NCBI GenBank assembly: GCA_003008705.1
Contig: PDUO01000015.1
Coordinates: 687,290 to 751,289 of the forward strand
Direction of reading: 5' to 3'
Length of the DNA: 64,000 bases
DNA from: Pezicula radicicola
Taxonomy: Eukaryota; Ascomycota; Leotiomycetes; Helotiales; Dermateaceae
The notes beneath the pieces are model-generated. The model was not told the DNA's origin, did not search any database, and was given only the letters and a program-made list of their open reading frames with translations. Below are positions 22,796 to 34,596 of this stretch, one piece after another. Position 1 is the first letter of the stretch. Each line of letters begins with the position of its first letter. Position numbers and translations under genes: made by a program.

Positions 22796-24384
22796 GATGA
22801 TGGGTTGATGTGATTTAGGTTACTGAGCCGAGGCGGTGATGATGAACCGGAGATGGAGATGGTGATGTGAATGGGTTTGTTTGTTGATTGATGGTGAATA
22901 GAAGAAGAAAGAAAGCCTTGTATTTGTATGGAGGTGGCAGGCTGGGGGCTTACATTAGCTTGATTAGCCAACACCAACGTCACCGGCGCCAAAGCGTGCA
23001 TCAGCCAATTTCAGCCACAGCCTACGTCATGAGAAACGAGCTTTTCAAGGAAGCCTGTCTGGAGCCCCCGGATGAAACCATTACAAAAAAGAAATCGTTG
23101 ACCAGTTACAGATGCCAGGACATGCATAATTGATTATAAATGCGACACATCCAATACTTTTCTTAGGTTTAGAGAGGTACCGTTGCACCGCCACAACATA
23201 GATGTGGCGCAAGATGTGGCGTGCGAGCCTCTTGAGAACTCTTTGCGTTCGTTTGCCGCTGGGTTTGATTCACAAGAATACAAGTTTTCCGAAGACGGAA
23301 GTTCCGCAAGTTTCCAATACCCGTTGTTCCTATGCTTCATTTCCCGTCTGTGACAATCCGATGCCTAGACTTACCAAGCAGATGAAAGAGCCTTGGTGGT
23401 GATGCCGCTGCTACCGGGTGGTGAGCACAGTGAGTATTCTTAGATTCTCTGGGTTTGCAGGGCTAACAACAATTGATGTGTGACCGGCAAACAAAGTGGA
23501 GATGTGGAGGACCTTGTGCATGGTTGGCCTTGGGAATTATCGGACATCAGATGATTTTCTTTGCGACGTACAAATTTAAAACATGATGGCTGGCAACCTT
23601 CAAATTTTACAGTGCAAGAGTCATTAGTACCACCAGGAACTAATGTACAGATTGTGACATGCAGAAGACTGGCGGTGGAAAGCAAAAGCTGTCGGTCATT
23701 TTAGTACCAAGTACGTGAAGATTGTTCCGAATAACGGCCACTTACGCAGTATCAGCCACAAGGTTCGATGTTATCGTAGCGATTCGGGAATTTTCAACTC
23801 AAAACTTCAAAGATTCTATGTGCTGGGTAAAGCATAGAGTTAATTTAACAATTCAATATCTCAGATTAGCTTTCTCCGTCGAAGCCGCGTTTGTGCGCTT
23901 GCACTTTCTTTGTGCTGCCTTGTACAACAAGAGCAACAGTAAATAGTAACATGGAGCTTCCATGGAAATGGTATTACCTGGAAAAGCCACAGTGCATCAG
24001 CATCAAGACCGAATAGAAAAGGCCTGTTCAAGAAGTTTTTTCTCGCCGTTGACTCAATGCGGTGAAAGTCGAAGTGGATGGTAAGCTCACAATTTCATAC
24101 TTGTAGAGCCTTGCTTTGAATGGCCAATGCTTCCGATGAAGTAACAACAGCGTAACAATTGGTATTTCCAGGCTAAAGCTAGTTTTCAGTGATGGCTGGG
24201 GAAAACATACCAAAGTAGTGATTTCGTCGTTCATTGTTCAAAAGTTGACTACTAAGGAAGTTGTGAAGTCGGATTTAGTGGGGTATTTATCACGTGATAG
24301 CCATCAAGCCAAAATCGGATAACTTTATGCAGATATAATTCAAAATCAACTACCCCTCCATCGCAATCTTCAAGGCCAACAACA
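22796..24384. other. Intergenic region between PMP3 and GTPase gene
   Basis: About 1.6 kb, holding the promoters of two divergent genes. TCACGTGA (24291-24298) lies about 90 bp before the GTPase start. A minus-strand ORF at 23440-23685 (81 residues, several Cys) has no recognisable family, and I do not call it. Confidence 0.5.
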
Positions 24385-25851
24385 ATGCCACGCGACCCTT
24401 TAATAGGGCTTGTAGGAAAGCCTTCCTCTGGCAAGAGCACCACTTTAAATAGTCTCACAGATGCATCCTCAAAGGTCGGTAAGTAGACTCACAATCTGCA
24501 TCGAACCATACGTCCACGGCTCACATCAAACTCAGGGAATTTCCCGTATGTGCCCTTCAGTCTGCCCAAATTGCACTCGAAAGATACTGAAAACCTGCGC
24601 TTCCTAGCTTCACAACCATCGATCCCCAACGTGCTATAGGCTATCTCCAGATAGACTGCGCCTGCAAACGATTTAATCTCTCAGACAGATGTAAACCGAA
24701 TTACGGTGCTTGCGTAGATGGCCGACGCTCCGTTCCCATAGAGCTCCTCGATGTCGCAGGACTCGTGCCCGGCGCGCATGAGGGCAAGGGACTTGGAAAC
24801 AAGTTTCTCGACGACTTGAGACATGCCGACGCCCTAGTACACGTTGTGGATGTCAGTGGAACCACAGATGCGGAAGGAAAGGCTACAAGAGGTTATGATC
24901 CAAGTCAGGATATTGTTTGGTTACGAAGTGAGATTGTGCAATGGATACGCGGAAACCTGATGCAGAAGTGGGGAAGTATTAAGAGGAGGCATGTTGCCGT
25001 AAAAGCTACAGCCGTCGAGACCTTGCAAGGACAGTTTTCTGGATATGGGAGTACGGCGAGTGTAGTTGCGAGAACACTGGATAGGCTTGGACTAAAGGAA
25101 CCGTTGGAGCATTGGAGTGATGAGACAATCGACAAAGTCGTCAATGCATTTACGGACGAAAAATTCCCAACTGTTATTGCGTTGAACAAAATCGACCATG
25201 CAGATGCAGACAAAAATATTAGTAAGATTGCAAAGATGCAGGATCCACAGAGTATAGTCCTGTGCTCTGCGATCTCAGAAGTTTTCCTACGAAAATTGGC
25301 CAAGCAAGGATTTGTCCGGTATACCGAGGGTAGTGAGTTTGTGGATACAAGAGAAGACCTTATTGCCGATGGTGATGAGACGGGTGGTGGGTTGAAAGAG
25401 ATGGACGAGAAGCTCAAGACGCGGATTGAAAACTTGAAGGACATGGTCCTATATCGATTTGGATCTACAGGAGTCGTGCAAGTTCTATCTAGGGCTGCAG
25501 AGCTGCTAGGTCTAGTGCCCGTATTTCCTGTAAGTCATCCCCTAATTTATTGCGATATATAGCTGACTTTGCACACAGGTTCGAAACGTATCATCCTTTT
25601 CCTCCGGTGCGAGTGGCTCGAATGCTGTCTTTAGAGACTGTGTCTTAGTAAAGAAAAACACCACAGTTGCAGAGTGCTATCGAAAAGTCATGGGAGATGC
25701 ACCATTAGCATACGTGGAAGGAGCTGGTAGTGTCAGAATTGCAGAAGATTCTATTGTAGCAATCGGTAAAAACGATGTGAGTCCTACTCTTCTTTCACAT
25801 GAACATTGATAATGACGGGTACAGATTCTCTCCTTCCACGTTGGTCGATAG
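24385..25851 (+). CDS. Obg/YchF-type GTPase (Ygr210c-like) with TGS-type C-terminus
   Basis: Five exons: 24385-24478, 24536-24545 (10 nt), 24608-25529, 25579-25776 and 25825-25851; 416 residues. G1 is GKPSSGKST at residues 11-19, G2 lies near FTTIDP, G3 is DVAG at 83-86 followed by [11 protein letters not shown]4 is NKID and G5 includes SAI. A Cys pattern, DCACKRF...[11 protein letters not shown], lies between G2 and G3 as in archaeal and fungal relatives of YchF. The C-terminal region ([10 protein letters not shown]...[14 protein letters not shown]) looks like a TGS domain. The family binds ribosomes or RNA; the exact role of Ygr210c-type proteins is unknown to me. The 10-nt exon encodes most of the conserved G-N-F-P turn. 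Confidence 0.9.
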
Positions 25852-26096
25852 TCATTTCATAAGAGAAAAGAGTAATATGGCGTTTACAGGTAGAAGAAGC
25901 ATAGCAAATGGCGTTTAGGATTTATTAGACGAAGGATGTCTATAAGAGTTGAGACTTATGAAAAGTAAAGGCACCACCAAACGCCTCAAATGCAATTTTC
26001 ATCCTCCTCGATGCATCTATTCCCGGGCGAAGCATGCGCACCCCAATTGACGAACCATCATTTCAATATGCCGTCATCACTCCAAAAGGCCCCAAC

Positions 26097-26566
26097 CTAT
26101 TGACCTTTCTAAAGAGCGCCGATGACGAATTAGCCCTCCACAACACAAGTCCAACCCAGAAAGGACGTGTATGAAGTGTATGAAGAATAAAACTTGAACT
26201 CACACCACCTCTCTCATCCTCCATTCCAATAACGGGACCCGTAGCCTCAGGATGTTCTTGCTTAGCCTTCTCACCACCACCATGCCCCTTCTCACTCGTA
26301 GCAGCACTCTCCCCTTTCTTCCCAAAACTCTCCGCACGATCCTTCTTCCCTTTCTTCACTTCATCATACTGCACACTATGTTCATCCTTAGTCACATTTG
26401 CATTATCTTCCGGTTTGGAACCATTCCATTTAGACGAGGTACTGAATGCCTTTGTGGTTGTTGTGCCCGAGGATTTGCTTTGTATAGTGGTAGATGCTCC
26501 TCCTGCTCCTCGGTGGAATGCTCGTGCCATGAGGCGGATGTTAGGGAGGAATCGTTGTGTTGACAT
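26097..26566 (-). CDS. Small protein with mitochondrial-type presequence, 124 residues
   Basis: Two exons, 26566-26204 and 26108-26097. The second encodes only K-G-Q plus the stop, reached through a GTGAGT...TTTAG intron in phase 0. Without the splice the frame would continue about 30 more unrelated residues to 26063. The chosen start (MSTQRFLPNIRLMARAFHRG) is Arg-rich, hydroxylated and lacks acidic residues, like a mitochondrial targeting peptide, with an AFSTSS segment further on. The rest is Lys/Glu/Gly-rich and probably disordered, ending in a GPVIGMEDERGGKG motif that I believe is conserved among ascomycetes. Function unknown. An upstream ATG at 26593 would place nine hydrophobic residues in front and is less likely. 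Confidence 0.65.
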
Positions 26567-27386
26567 AATGAATGAATGAATAAAGAAATTCAAATTTTCA
26601 ATACTTCCTTAAATTATTGTTGGTTGTGAGTGAGCACATTCGAATTGACCAGAAAAAATGTATGAAGTATTCGCATGTGCGTAGTTGCCTTAACTACGCT
26701 GTAGGTAGAAACTACAGGTACCCCAGGTGCCCTAAAGTATGAGTTACGTCACGGTTTCCGGGGAATATTCTAGCTTCGAAAAACTCACTTGATTTAGGCA
26801 ACTCTCTTGACTTGATCAACTTGCTGCTCCACCATTCAGCGAGGAATCCATGAAATTAAGCGACTCATGGAAGTCGTTGGTACAGATATAGGTTGCACAA
26901 GGCTTTATAAACAGAGTCAAGATTTAATTGCTTTCACAATAAACTCATGTTGCTCGATCTTCCTTTATTACACCCTATCGTCTATTTGGCTCTACTCAGA
27001 GCGTTCGACGTTCTTCCTGTAAAATAAAATATCATCGCTATGCGTAACGCCAACCCATGCAATAACTTCCACTCGATATTTTTGCTTCCCACCACGCCCA
27101 CCCTAATGTCGATGATAAGCCCGAGAAAAATTAGTTCCACGTTAACAGACGTCAGTGACGTAAACAAGTATATCAAACAAAACTCGTTCTTCCCCATCCT
27201 TCATTCTCTATCACTCTGACCTCGGCGTTCTGTGTTCGAATGTTGAAATTCGAGGCAAGTTTGAATGTACGAGCTGCTGTGGGTGCTATACATCATGCAC
27301 ACGAAAACCGGAATGTCGAGATAGAGTAAAATCCTCTCAGGAAACTAGACAAATCTCCACGTCTCATCAGATTCCTAGTGCACAAC
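26567..27386. other. Spacer with a short GTAACTCAC-type patch
   Basis: No supportable gene. A two- to three-unit patch of the dispersed repeat (ACTCACTTGATTTAGGCAACTC) lies at about 26783-26830. Confidence 0.5.
26783..26830 (-). repeat. Short GTAACTCACTTGATTT patch
   Basis: Two to three units of the dispersed repeat, in the same orientation as the copy inside the MITE. Confidence 0.5.
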
Positions 27387-30300
27387 TCAAGTTGACGATT
27401 TGTTCGCTTCCAGTACTTCTGCCAAAGCTTTTGCGAACTCCGGTGTCTTGACTTGAAGCAGGTAAGTCTCCAATCCACTACCATTGTCGCTGGCCGTCAG
27501 GAGCTTGACTGTCTTGGCAGTAGCAACATAATCAACACCAGCAAGAATGCCCTTGTTGAGAACAATAGTTCCCGAAGGATCAGCGCGGAGCAAAATCCTT
27601 GAGGCCTTAGTTTCCTTGTGCTTAAGCACTCTTAAGGGACCAACACCCTTGGTAGTCCATGGGTTGGTTTTGTCACCTGCCTCCTTAGCCTCGAATTTCA
27701 TCGCCTTAGCTCGAACCTCATGGAGGAGTTCTTCGTTTTCTTCGCCAGGACCTCCTTTCGTCAGGTCAATTTGCTCATGGTACTCTGCATCTGGATCGTT
27801 GCTCCCTTCAGCAGTGCTGTCGCCATCAGTTGTTTGGCCAGGTGAAGGGTCTCGAGAAGTGGTTGCTGAGGGGAAAAGAGAAGACGCAGCGCTGGATTGA
27901 CCAAAAGCGAAGCCCACAGACCCGCCAGCTTTAGTTGAGGTGGAGTTGCCGAAAAGACTACCTGTGACGCCTGCCGCGGGTTTTGGGGTTGTAGAGCTAC
28001 CAAATAGGCCACCAAATGGATTGCTTGATTTAGTAGGGGTAGCCTCAGTAACACTAACAGCTGGAGCCGTGGCTGTGCCATTAGAGGTAGAATCGCCAAA
28101 TCTGATAGGACTGTCTGGTTTCCATGTCTTATCAGCGCCAACCAAGGCCTTGGACGGAGACTGATTTTCACTGGCTGACTGAGCAGGCACAGATGTAGGA
28201 ACCTTAGCAAATGGGTTGCTATTGCCACCAAAAATGTTAGTCACACTTGGCTGCGTATTCTCTTTCTCTTCAGTTGGGATTTGGCGGATTGGGTTGCCAT
28301 CGCTATCCTTCGAAATCCGATCGAACAGACTTGGCGTACTCGTGCCAGTTCCCGTAGTAGAAGTCGAAGTTGAACTGAACAAGCCATTGGAAGTTGGAAC
28401 AGACGTAGGTCCACTCTGTCCGAATAAGGGTTTCCCTGAGCTCAATGGTGGCGTTGAAGACCTAAAAGAGAATGCATTTGCTTTCTTCGCGGATGCAATA
28501 CCAGCTCCAGTCTTCTCAACGGGAGTAGTAGGGCCGCTTGCACTCTCTGAACCTGGCTCAGCTGGTTGATAAGTTGGGTCCTTGTTCTCTGAGTCGCTCT
28601 CAGCATCTACCCCATCATCAGAGTCATCGTCCTTTCCACTAGCCGGCGAGCCTGTATTAGATAAATAACCAAAGATACCACCTAACTGACCAGGTGCTTT
28701 CCCTGGCGTGTGAGAGTCTAGAACTGAACCTGGTGTAGATGATCTAGAAGGATTTGCGGAGCCAAATATGCTTGCTCCAGAATTTGTTGCTGGAGGTGTA
28801 TCAAATACAGACTTCGTCGCCGTTCCACTGACCGTTGACTGTCCAAACAATGGTTTCGCAGGAGTCGATGTGAGTGGTTCTTTAACAGGTTCAGACGCCT
28901 TCGATGCCTCACCAAATGTAAAGCCTTTGCCAGCAACAAACGAAGCACGCTTGCTCTTAGCAAGTTCTTCAAGCTCCTTCAGTTCTGCTTTCCTCTTTTC
29001 TTTGTAGTTAGCCTCCCATTCAGCCTCGTCATCGTCTGAATCCATATCCTCTTCTTTAGCTTTTTCCATCAATTTCTCTTCGTTGTCTTTTTCGTCTTTC
29101 TTGGCTTGTTGGCCGAACTGAGCCAAGAAGTTCACTGGGCCATTTCCAAAACTTGGTGGCTTGATTGCAAACGTAGGTGGCTTAATTGGTTCAGTGGTGG
29201 AAGTTGTGGCAGGTAAGGCAGCGGGTTTAGGGCTGAACAAATTCGAGGCCGACTTGGTGCCATTGGATTCTACAGCAGGTTTGAACGGCGAGGCGGCAGC
29301 TTTGGGAGCAAAAATATTTGCAGGAGCTGGGCTAGCAGTGCTTGGTGCACTCTTGGATGGAGACCCAGGAACTGGTATAGAAGCAAACGGGTTAGCACGT
29401 GGGGTGTCTTTGTTCGCATTTTTCTCCAAAGTCTCCAGTCTTCCAGGGGCTTTCTTCTCCGGGGCCTTGGAAGGACTGTCAAGTATGTTCTTGAATATGT
29501 TTGAGGTCTCAGATCCCACGCTACCATTCAACTTTGGCTGTTTCATTCGCCGTTCTTCTGCCCCTTTTCCTTCAGGGTCCTGATCGGTTATTTGGTACTC
29601 AGCCTTCCGCTTGCCTTTAGATGGAGAAGCAGAAGGAGGTAGGTTGGCGAACGGAGGCGGTGCTTTTGGTGTTGTGCTTCCATTGATTTGAGGCTGGGGT
29701 TTAGGTGGGGAAATTGCCCGCGCTGACGCTTGTGGTGGGCTGAAATGTTGACTCTTCAACGGCGAAGTAGTTTGTCCATTGGTAGTGCTTGATGGCTTGG
29801 CTGGTTTGAAAGGAGAAGTTGCTGTTCCATTTGTAGAGCTTTTGGGTTGCGCCGGTTCAGGAGGTGAAGTTGTTGGTTCATCTGGAACTGATTCCTCTTG
29901 TCGTGCGCGTTTGCTAGGATTGCTATTTTCCTTGCTGTCATCGAAAAACTTGCGCTTTGAGGGCTGGAACCACTTCTCCCCACCCACTATAATCTTATTT
30001 CGTTGCTGATAGTAATATTCCAGGACAGGGGCTGGATCCATACCAAGAGGTATATCCCGGAAGGCCAGCTGGATAGTCTTGTTGAGGGCGCGCATACGGT
30101 ACTTAGACATGAATTCCTTCTCCTGTAAACCTGTGAATACAGATGGCATGTACGGGCGTATCACTTCGTCTGGTATATCTGCAGGCGCAAACAAGCTGTG
30201 CCGAGGCGCAGTACTATCTACCTCTTTGGGCTCGATGCTATTAGCGAGAGCATTAGATGAGCCACCAGGTTGTGATAAGGATTTAGATGGTGAGGGTTTG

Positions 30301-32427
30301 CCAAATAGATCGTTAGATGCTGCCGGGGTATTCCCAGATGGAAGACTTGGAAACATGCCGCTTGGAGGTGGCTGGCTTGCACTGGCTGGTGCATCAACTG
30401 GTTTCCTAGGCGAGAAGCTATTGTTGCCATTGCTTAGTGGGCCAGACGATGTGGCAGGTTGTGAGCTTGTACCCTAACAATCAGAGAAATTAGCAGTAGT
30501 ACTTGACAAAGAGTTGCAGACTTACAAAAAGAGAGGCACCATTGCTTGTTGCTGCTGGCATAAATGACGTCGGCGGACTGGAAACGTCGAGCTGGTTTAC
30601 TGGCTGGTTGAGATGATCAAAAGAGTTGCTCGAAGATGCTGCTGGCTGCTGCACAGAACTTCCAAAGAGGTTGCTGGTAGATTGAGGCTTCTGACCAAAT
30701 ATGGTAGATGCTGATGCCTGATTAGCATTTCCAAAAATATTACCATTGCTTGGTCGTGTATTCTCTTTCTCATCGGTTGGCTGGTGACGAATCGCGTTGC
30801 CATCGCTGTCTTTGGAGATGCGGTCGAACAGACTTGGGGTCGCGGCCTTTGACTCTGGGGCGGGTGTGATCCGATCAAAAAGACTGGGAGTACTTGCTGC
30901 AGGCGTTGCTGGTTTTTGGCTTGACGCTCCAAAAAGGTTGTTAGTAGGAGTTGAAGCTGGACTCTCAGACCTATTTCCAAACAGCGTGTTGGCAGTTGGG
31001 GCTGGAGGTTGGGCGGACTTTTCAAAAAGGCTCTTGGTTGGGGCTGCAGCAGGGCTTTCAGATCTGTTCCCAAAGAGATTTGGTGCTACTGGAGACTGTG
31101 AACGGGTCCCGAATAGATCGCTGCTTGTAGCAGCTGAAGTTGGAGCGGTGGTATTCCCAGTCGCCGAAAAGATGTTGTTACTAGACTCTCCAAAGATGTT
31201 CTTGGGAGCTGGAGTCGTGCCCTGCGATTTTCCAAATAACCCGCCATTAGACTCCCCAAAGATATTGTTGGCGCTAGCTGGTGGAGCTGTCGGTGGAGCT
31301 GCAGCTGGGCTCTGTGAGCGGCTTCCAAAAAGACCATTCGCAGTTGGTGCTGGGGTTTGCTGTGTTGATGAACCAAAAAGATTGGTTGGCTTTGGAGACT
31401 GTGGTTGTGTAGACCCAAATGTGAACGATGGAGCTGAGCTTGCTACTGGTTTATTAGCTTCTGTCTGCGATGGCTGTGATGAACCAAATGTGAATGGGGC
31501 AGCCGGTGGTTCAGTAGGTTGTGTCGAGGTCTGGCCAAAAGAGAATAGATTGGCCGCAGGCTTAGCTGGAGTTGACGCTGTGAAACTGAAGCCTGGGGCA
31601 GAGGGCGCAGAACTTTGGGCACCAAAAGAAAATGGATTGGCTGCTGGTTGAGCAGGGGTTGAAGCTGTAAAGCTAAATCCAGAGCTTGGAGCTTGGGATG
31701 TGGCTGTTTGGTTAGCAGACTGACCAAATGTGAATGAACTGGCAGGGGACTGGGTAGGCTGGGCAGGCTGTGAAGCCCCGAAGCTGAAAGGGTTGCTTGA
31801 GGGCTGGGTAGGCTGGGAGGCTGGGGTGCCAAAGATGTTGCTGGAGGGGGGTTGTGTTGAGGTTGATGTTGACCCAAACGAGAATGGGGTGGTCGTCTGC
31901 AAACTCGCTTTTGGTGCGAATGGGTTTGAGGTTGCAGGTTGCGTACTAATCTGCTGGTTATTATTATGCCCAAATATGAAGGGATTGTTGTTGTCTTGCG
32001 CTGTGTTCTGCATGTAACTCTGAAGTTGTTGCTGCGTTTCTTGCGGCATTGGTGCGAACAGCGGTGGATCGTTATCACCATTCCCTTTCTTTTTCTGAAA
32101 GTTCGGATTGCGGCGCGCATCTTCCTCCTCCTTTCCACCTCGCTCGTTGTCGCTGCTGGATGTATTGGAGCCGAAGCTGTTCGAAGATCCAAAGGAAACC
32201 TGGGGAAAGGATGGGCCACTTGCGGAGAAGTTGAAGTCCGATGGTGCTTGGATGCCTCCACCAAAAAGACCCCCCTGTTGACCCTGTTGAGATGGCAGAG
32301 CAAATGGTTGCTGTTGTTGAGGTTGTGGACTTGCTCCCATGGGTCTGGGCCTCCGCGGTCCCTTGAGGGCCTTCAGATTTCGCTGCGCGATCTGAGCAGC
32401 ATTTGCGCGCTGCGGAGCATCAGACAT
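27387..32427 (-). CDS. NUP2: Nup2-like nucleoporin with FG repeats and RanBP1 domain
   Basis: Two exons, 32427-30526 and 30473-27387, joined in phase 0 (L-F-G-T-S-S); 1,662 residues. The N-terminal third is dense in FG motifs (SFG, LFG, IFG, PSLFDR) in Ser/Thr/Pro/Gln spacers. A middle segment has a conserved FMSKYRMRALNKTIQLAFRDIP...EYYYQQRNKI block, followed by more FG-type SLFG/IFG sequence, a charged coil-like ELKELEELAK stretch and acidic patches. About the last 110 residues form a Ran-binding domain (AKAMKFEAKE...NPWTTKGVGPLRVL...RILLRAD...LLQVKTPEFAKALAEVL). Nup2-type proteins sit at the nuclear basket and couple Ran-GTP and importin cycling. The filamentous-fungal protein is far longer than yeast Nup2. 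Confidence 0.92.
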
Positions 32428-33145
32428 GTTGATTTCTGATACTGGTCGCGATCAAAACATTCGAGGGCGCGAGTGAAGACAGTCCTGAGACTTGCGTGAA
32501 AGCCTTGGGGATTGCAGAGTATCAAACACGGTTGCAGTGGTGGTGTGTAGAAGATAAAATTGGGAAGACTCAGGATCGAAGAGGACCACACAGTATCCTA
32601 TAAATCGCGCATGAGGTGAGTAGAAAGGGACCGAGAACCGAGAATCAACTGGAGGAATCGAAGGGAGCTTATTCGTATCGCATTTCTCAAGTGATGAGAG
32701 TGCTCGAAGCCAAAGTCGCGTTGAGGTGCTCGGAGTTTAGGTCGTGTTGATGGAGTTTGGAGATCCCTGAACCATTATAGCGATTATTTTCAGGATCGAG
32801 AGTTGCCTGGTGGGCGCGCACGTGACCATAAAAACAATGACGTGAATTGGTGAATGGAACGACGCACGCATATCATAGGATGACATCTTTTGCACGACCC
32901 CAAAAGAGGCTTAGATTTCTCATTGTTCTGGAATAATTTTTTTTTTACGAAAAATAGCGTAAATATTTATTACATTTGTGGAAAGGAACATGTCTCTAAA
33001 ATATTCTCATTCTGTAAAATCTCCCGTCAGAGACCTTTATCCACCATCACTCTGGAGCGAAGGCGACTGACTGACTGCAAGCCAGCCAGAGCGTATTCCA
33101 CGAAGCGCGTTGAATTCTAGTATTGTACAAATGCAGTCACAACTC
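32428..33145. other. Spacer upstream of NUP2-like gene
   Basis: Promoter region of the nucleoporin gene. CACGTGACC lies at 32819-32827. A T/A-rich stretch follows at about 32935-32960. No supportable ORF. Confidence 0.5.
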
Positions 33146-33709
33146 TTATAGCTTAGCCTTAGTCTGCGCCTTCTTAAGGATTGGTTCCATCTTCGTAGCC
33201 TTCATGACATCGCCCTTGACCTTCAGCTTGCCTGACATAAACAAGTTCTGAGCATTCGCCTTTCCGGCTACCAACTTTCCAAAGTCATCATCTGATAGTG
33301 ATAGAGTGACTGCGGGAGAGAAGTGTCAGCATAGACCTTAAGTACAAAAGCACCGCGCGCATAAGCGCATGTAGCGCTAGAATTGTTCAACGTATAATGC
33401 GACATTCTGTTCTGCCAGAGGAACTACTGACCTGTAGGATTGTCGCCGAGGCCCTCTCCGACAGCTCCCTTATCCTTGAGGTCGATATGCCAGCTCTTAG
33501 TCTCCCCGGCCTTGTTCTTCAATGTAAATGCGAACACAGCTTGTCCCTTCTTGACTGCATCTTTGCGCTCGGCATCGGAGGATTTTAGGGCGTCGTTGAT
33601 AGCATCAAAGGCGGCAGAGGAAGGGAACGCGGCTGGAGGTTCATGTAAGTAAATATTCTTGTTCTTCAGATGAACCCGAAAGCGCATGCTTACAGCTCTT
33701 GAGAGACAT
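33146..33709 (-). CDS. Sterol carrier protein 2 (SCP2) domain protein, peroxisomal
   Basis: Three exons: 33709-33694 (16 nt), 33632-33432 and 33309-33146; 126 residues. The first exon encodes MSLKS and splices in phase 1 to S-A-F-P-S-S. The whole protein is one SCP2 fold: AFTLKNKAGETKSWHIDLKD, GEGLGDNPTVTLSLSDDDFGKLVAGKANAQNLFMSGKLKVKGD, then a C-terminal helix. It ends in AKL, a peroxisomal type 1 targeting signal. Such proteins bind fatty acyl-CoAs and sterols in the peroxisome matrix. It may functionally complement the acyl-CoA dehydrogenase elsewhere in the window, but the genes are not adjacent. Confidence 0.95.
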
Positions 33710-34596
33710 GTTGTGCTATTAGGAGATATTGATCGGGGTGAGGCTAGAATGGAATGACTTCGTAGGTTACTTTGTAGTAAGGAATGAGAATGCAAAGTAT
33801 ACGGAAGCAGTGCAACTGTTTTGAAGGAGATGATGGATGGATAGATTTATTTAAAAGCGTCGTCGGTATTTCACAGGGACCAAGAGGGAACATGTGAAAA
33901 GACTGGCCGAGGAGCTATCGAGGCACTAAGCAGGGATCATAAAGTTCCCCACGTTTCCGGGGCGTTCGTTAATCGTGTGCTTTCCGACGAGTCGGCAAAG
34001 GTTTAAAGCAGCTTCATGACTCTTGGAGGAAGTTAGTCTTGCGAGTCAAGCAGTGCGTAGAATCTGATGAGTACAGGTACCGTATTGTATTTCACATTTC
34101 ACATTAATAGATTGAGCTTCAACCGAGGTTCACAAAGGTCGTGTCATCGCTCCTTACAAGGGTTACATTGGCTACCTACGCTCACATCATCAACTAGGTA
34201 CAAATTACGACATGCAATACCCTTTCCAGGTTAGTCTCTACTCAAGGTCATATGATCATGAGGTTACCGTATTAGTTAGCCGAGCCGTATTTAAGTAAGT
34301 AGGCAAGTTAAGAGTGAATAGGTGACCACTCCAATATCAGCTACTCTTGCCGTCGGTCGCTAATAGCCATTCAGTCGATAAAAAGCATTTGTCGATACCT
34401 TTTTCAGCTTACGTTTCTGTACCTTTGTCTCGCTTAAAATGAAGGAATATCTTGAAACCATTATTGCATTTCTCATTAGTATATCTCCCCCCGTTCGCTT
34501 TGCCATGAATACCTCCGAACCAAGATTAGCGGAGATATACCCACTTACCGCCTCAAAGGCATTCCCTCGATTCCCTCAGTTCAAAGGAGTTTCCCA
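33710..34596. other. Intergenic spacer
   Basis: Contains the SCP2 promoter at its left edge and the 3' region of the next minus-strand gene at its right. No ORF or RNA signature is supported. Confidence 0.5.

Noticed and set aside
23440..23685. 81-codon Cys-containing ORF that could be a small secreted protein
   Set aside because: The N-terminus is not a convincing signal peptide, no leader or intron signals were found, and no family is known to me.
27547..31651. Long plus-strand ORFs opposite the Nup2-like gene (up to 284 codons)
   Set aside because: They are antisense shadows of FG-repeat coding sequence, whose codon bias removes stops on the other strand.
30797..31651. Leucine/glycine-rich ORF that might be read as a repeat protein
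   Set aside because: Its periodicity mirrors the FG repeats of the sense gene and does not represent an independent protein.
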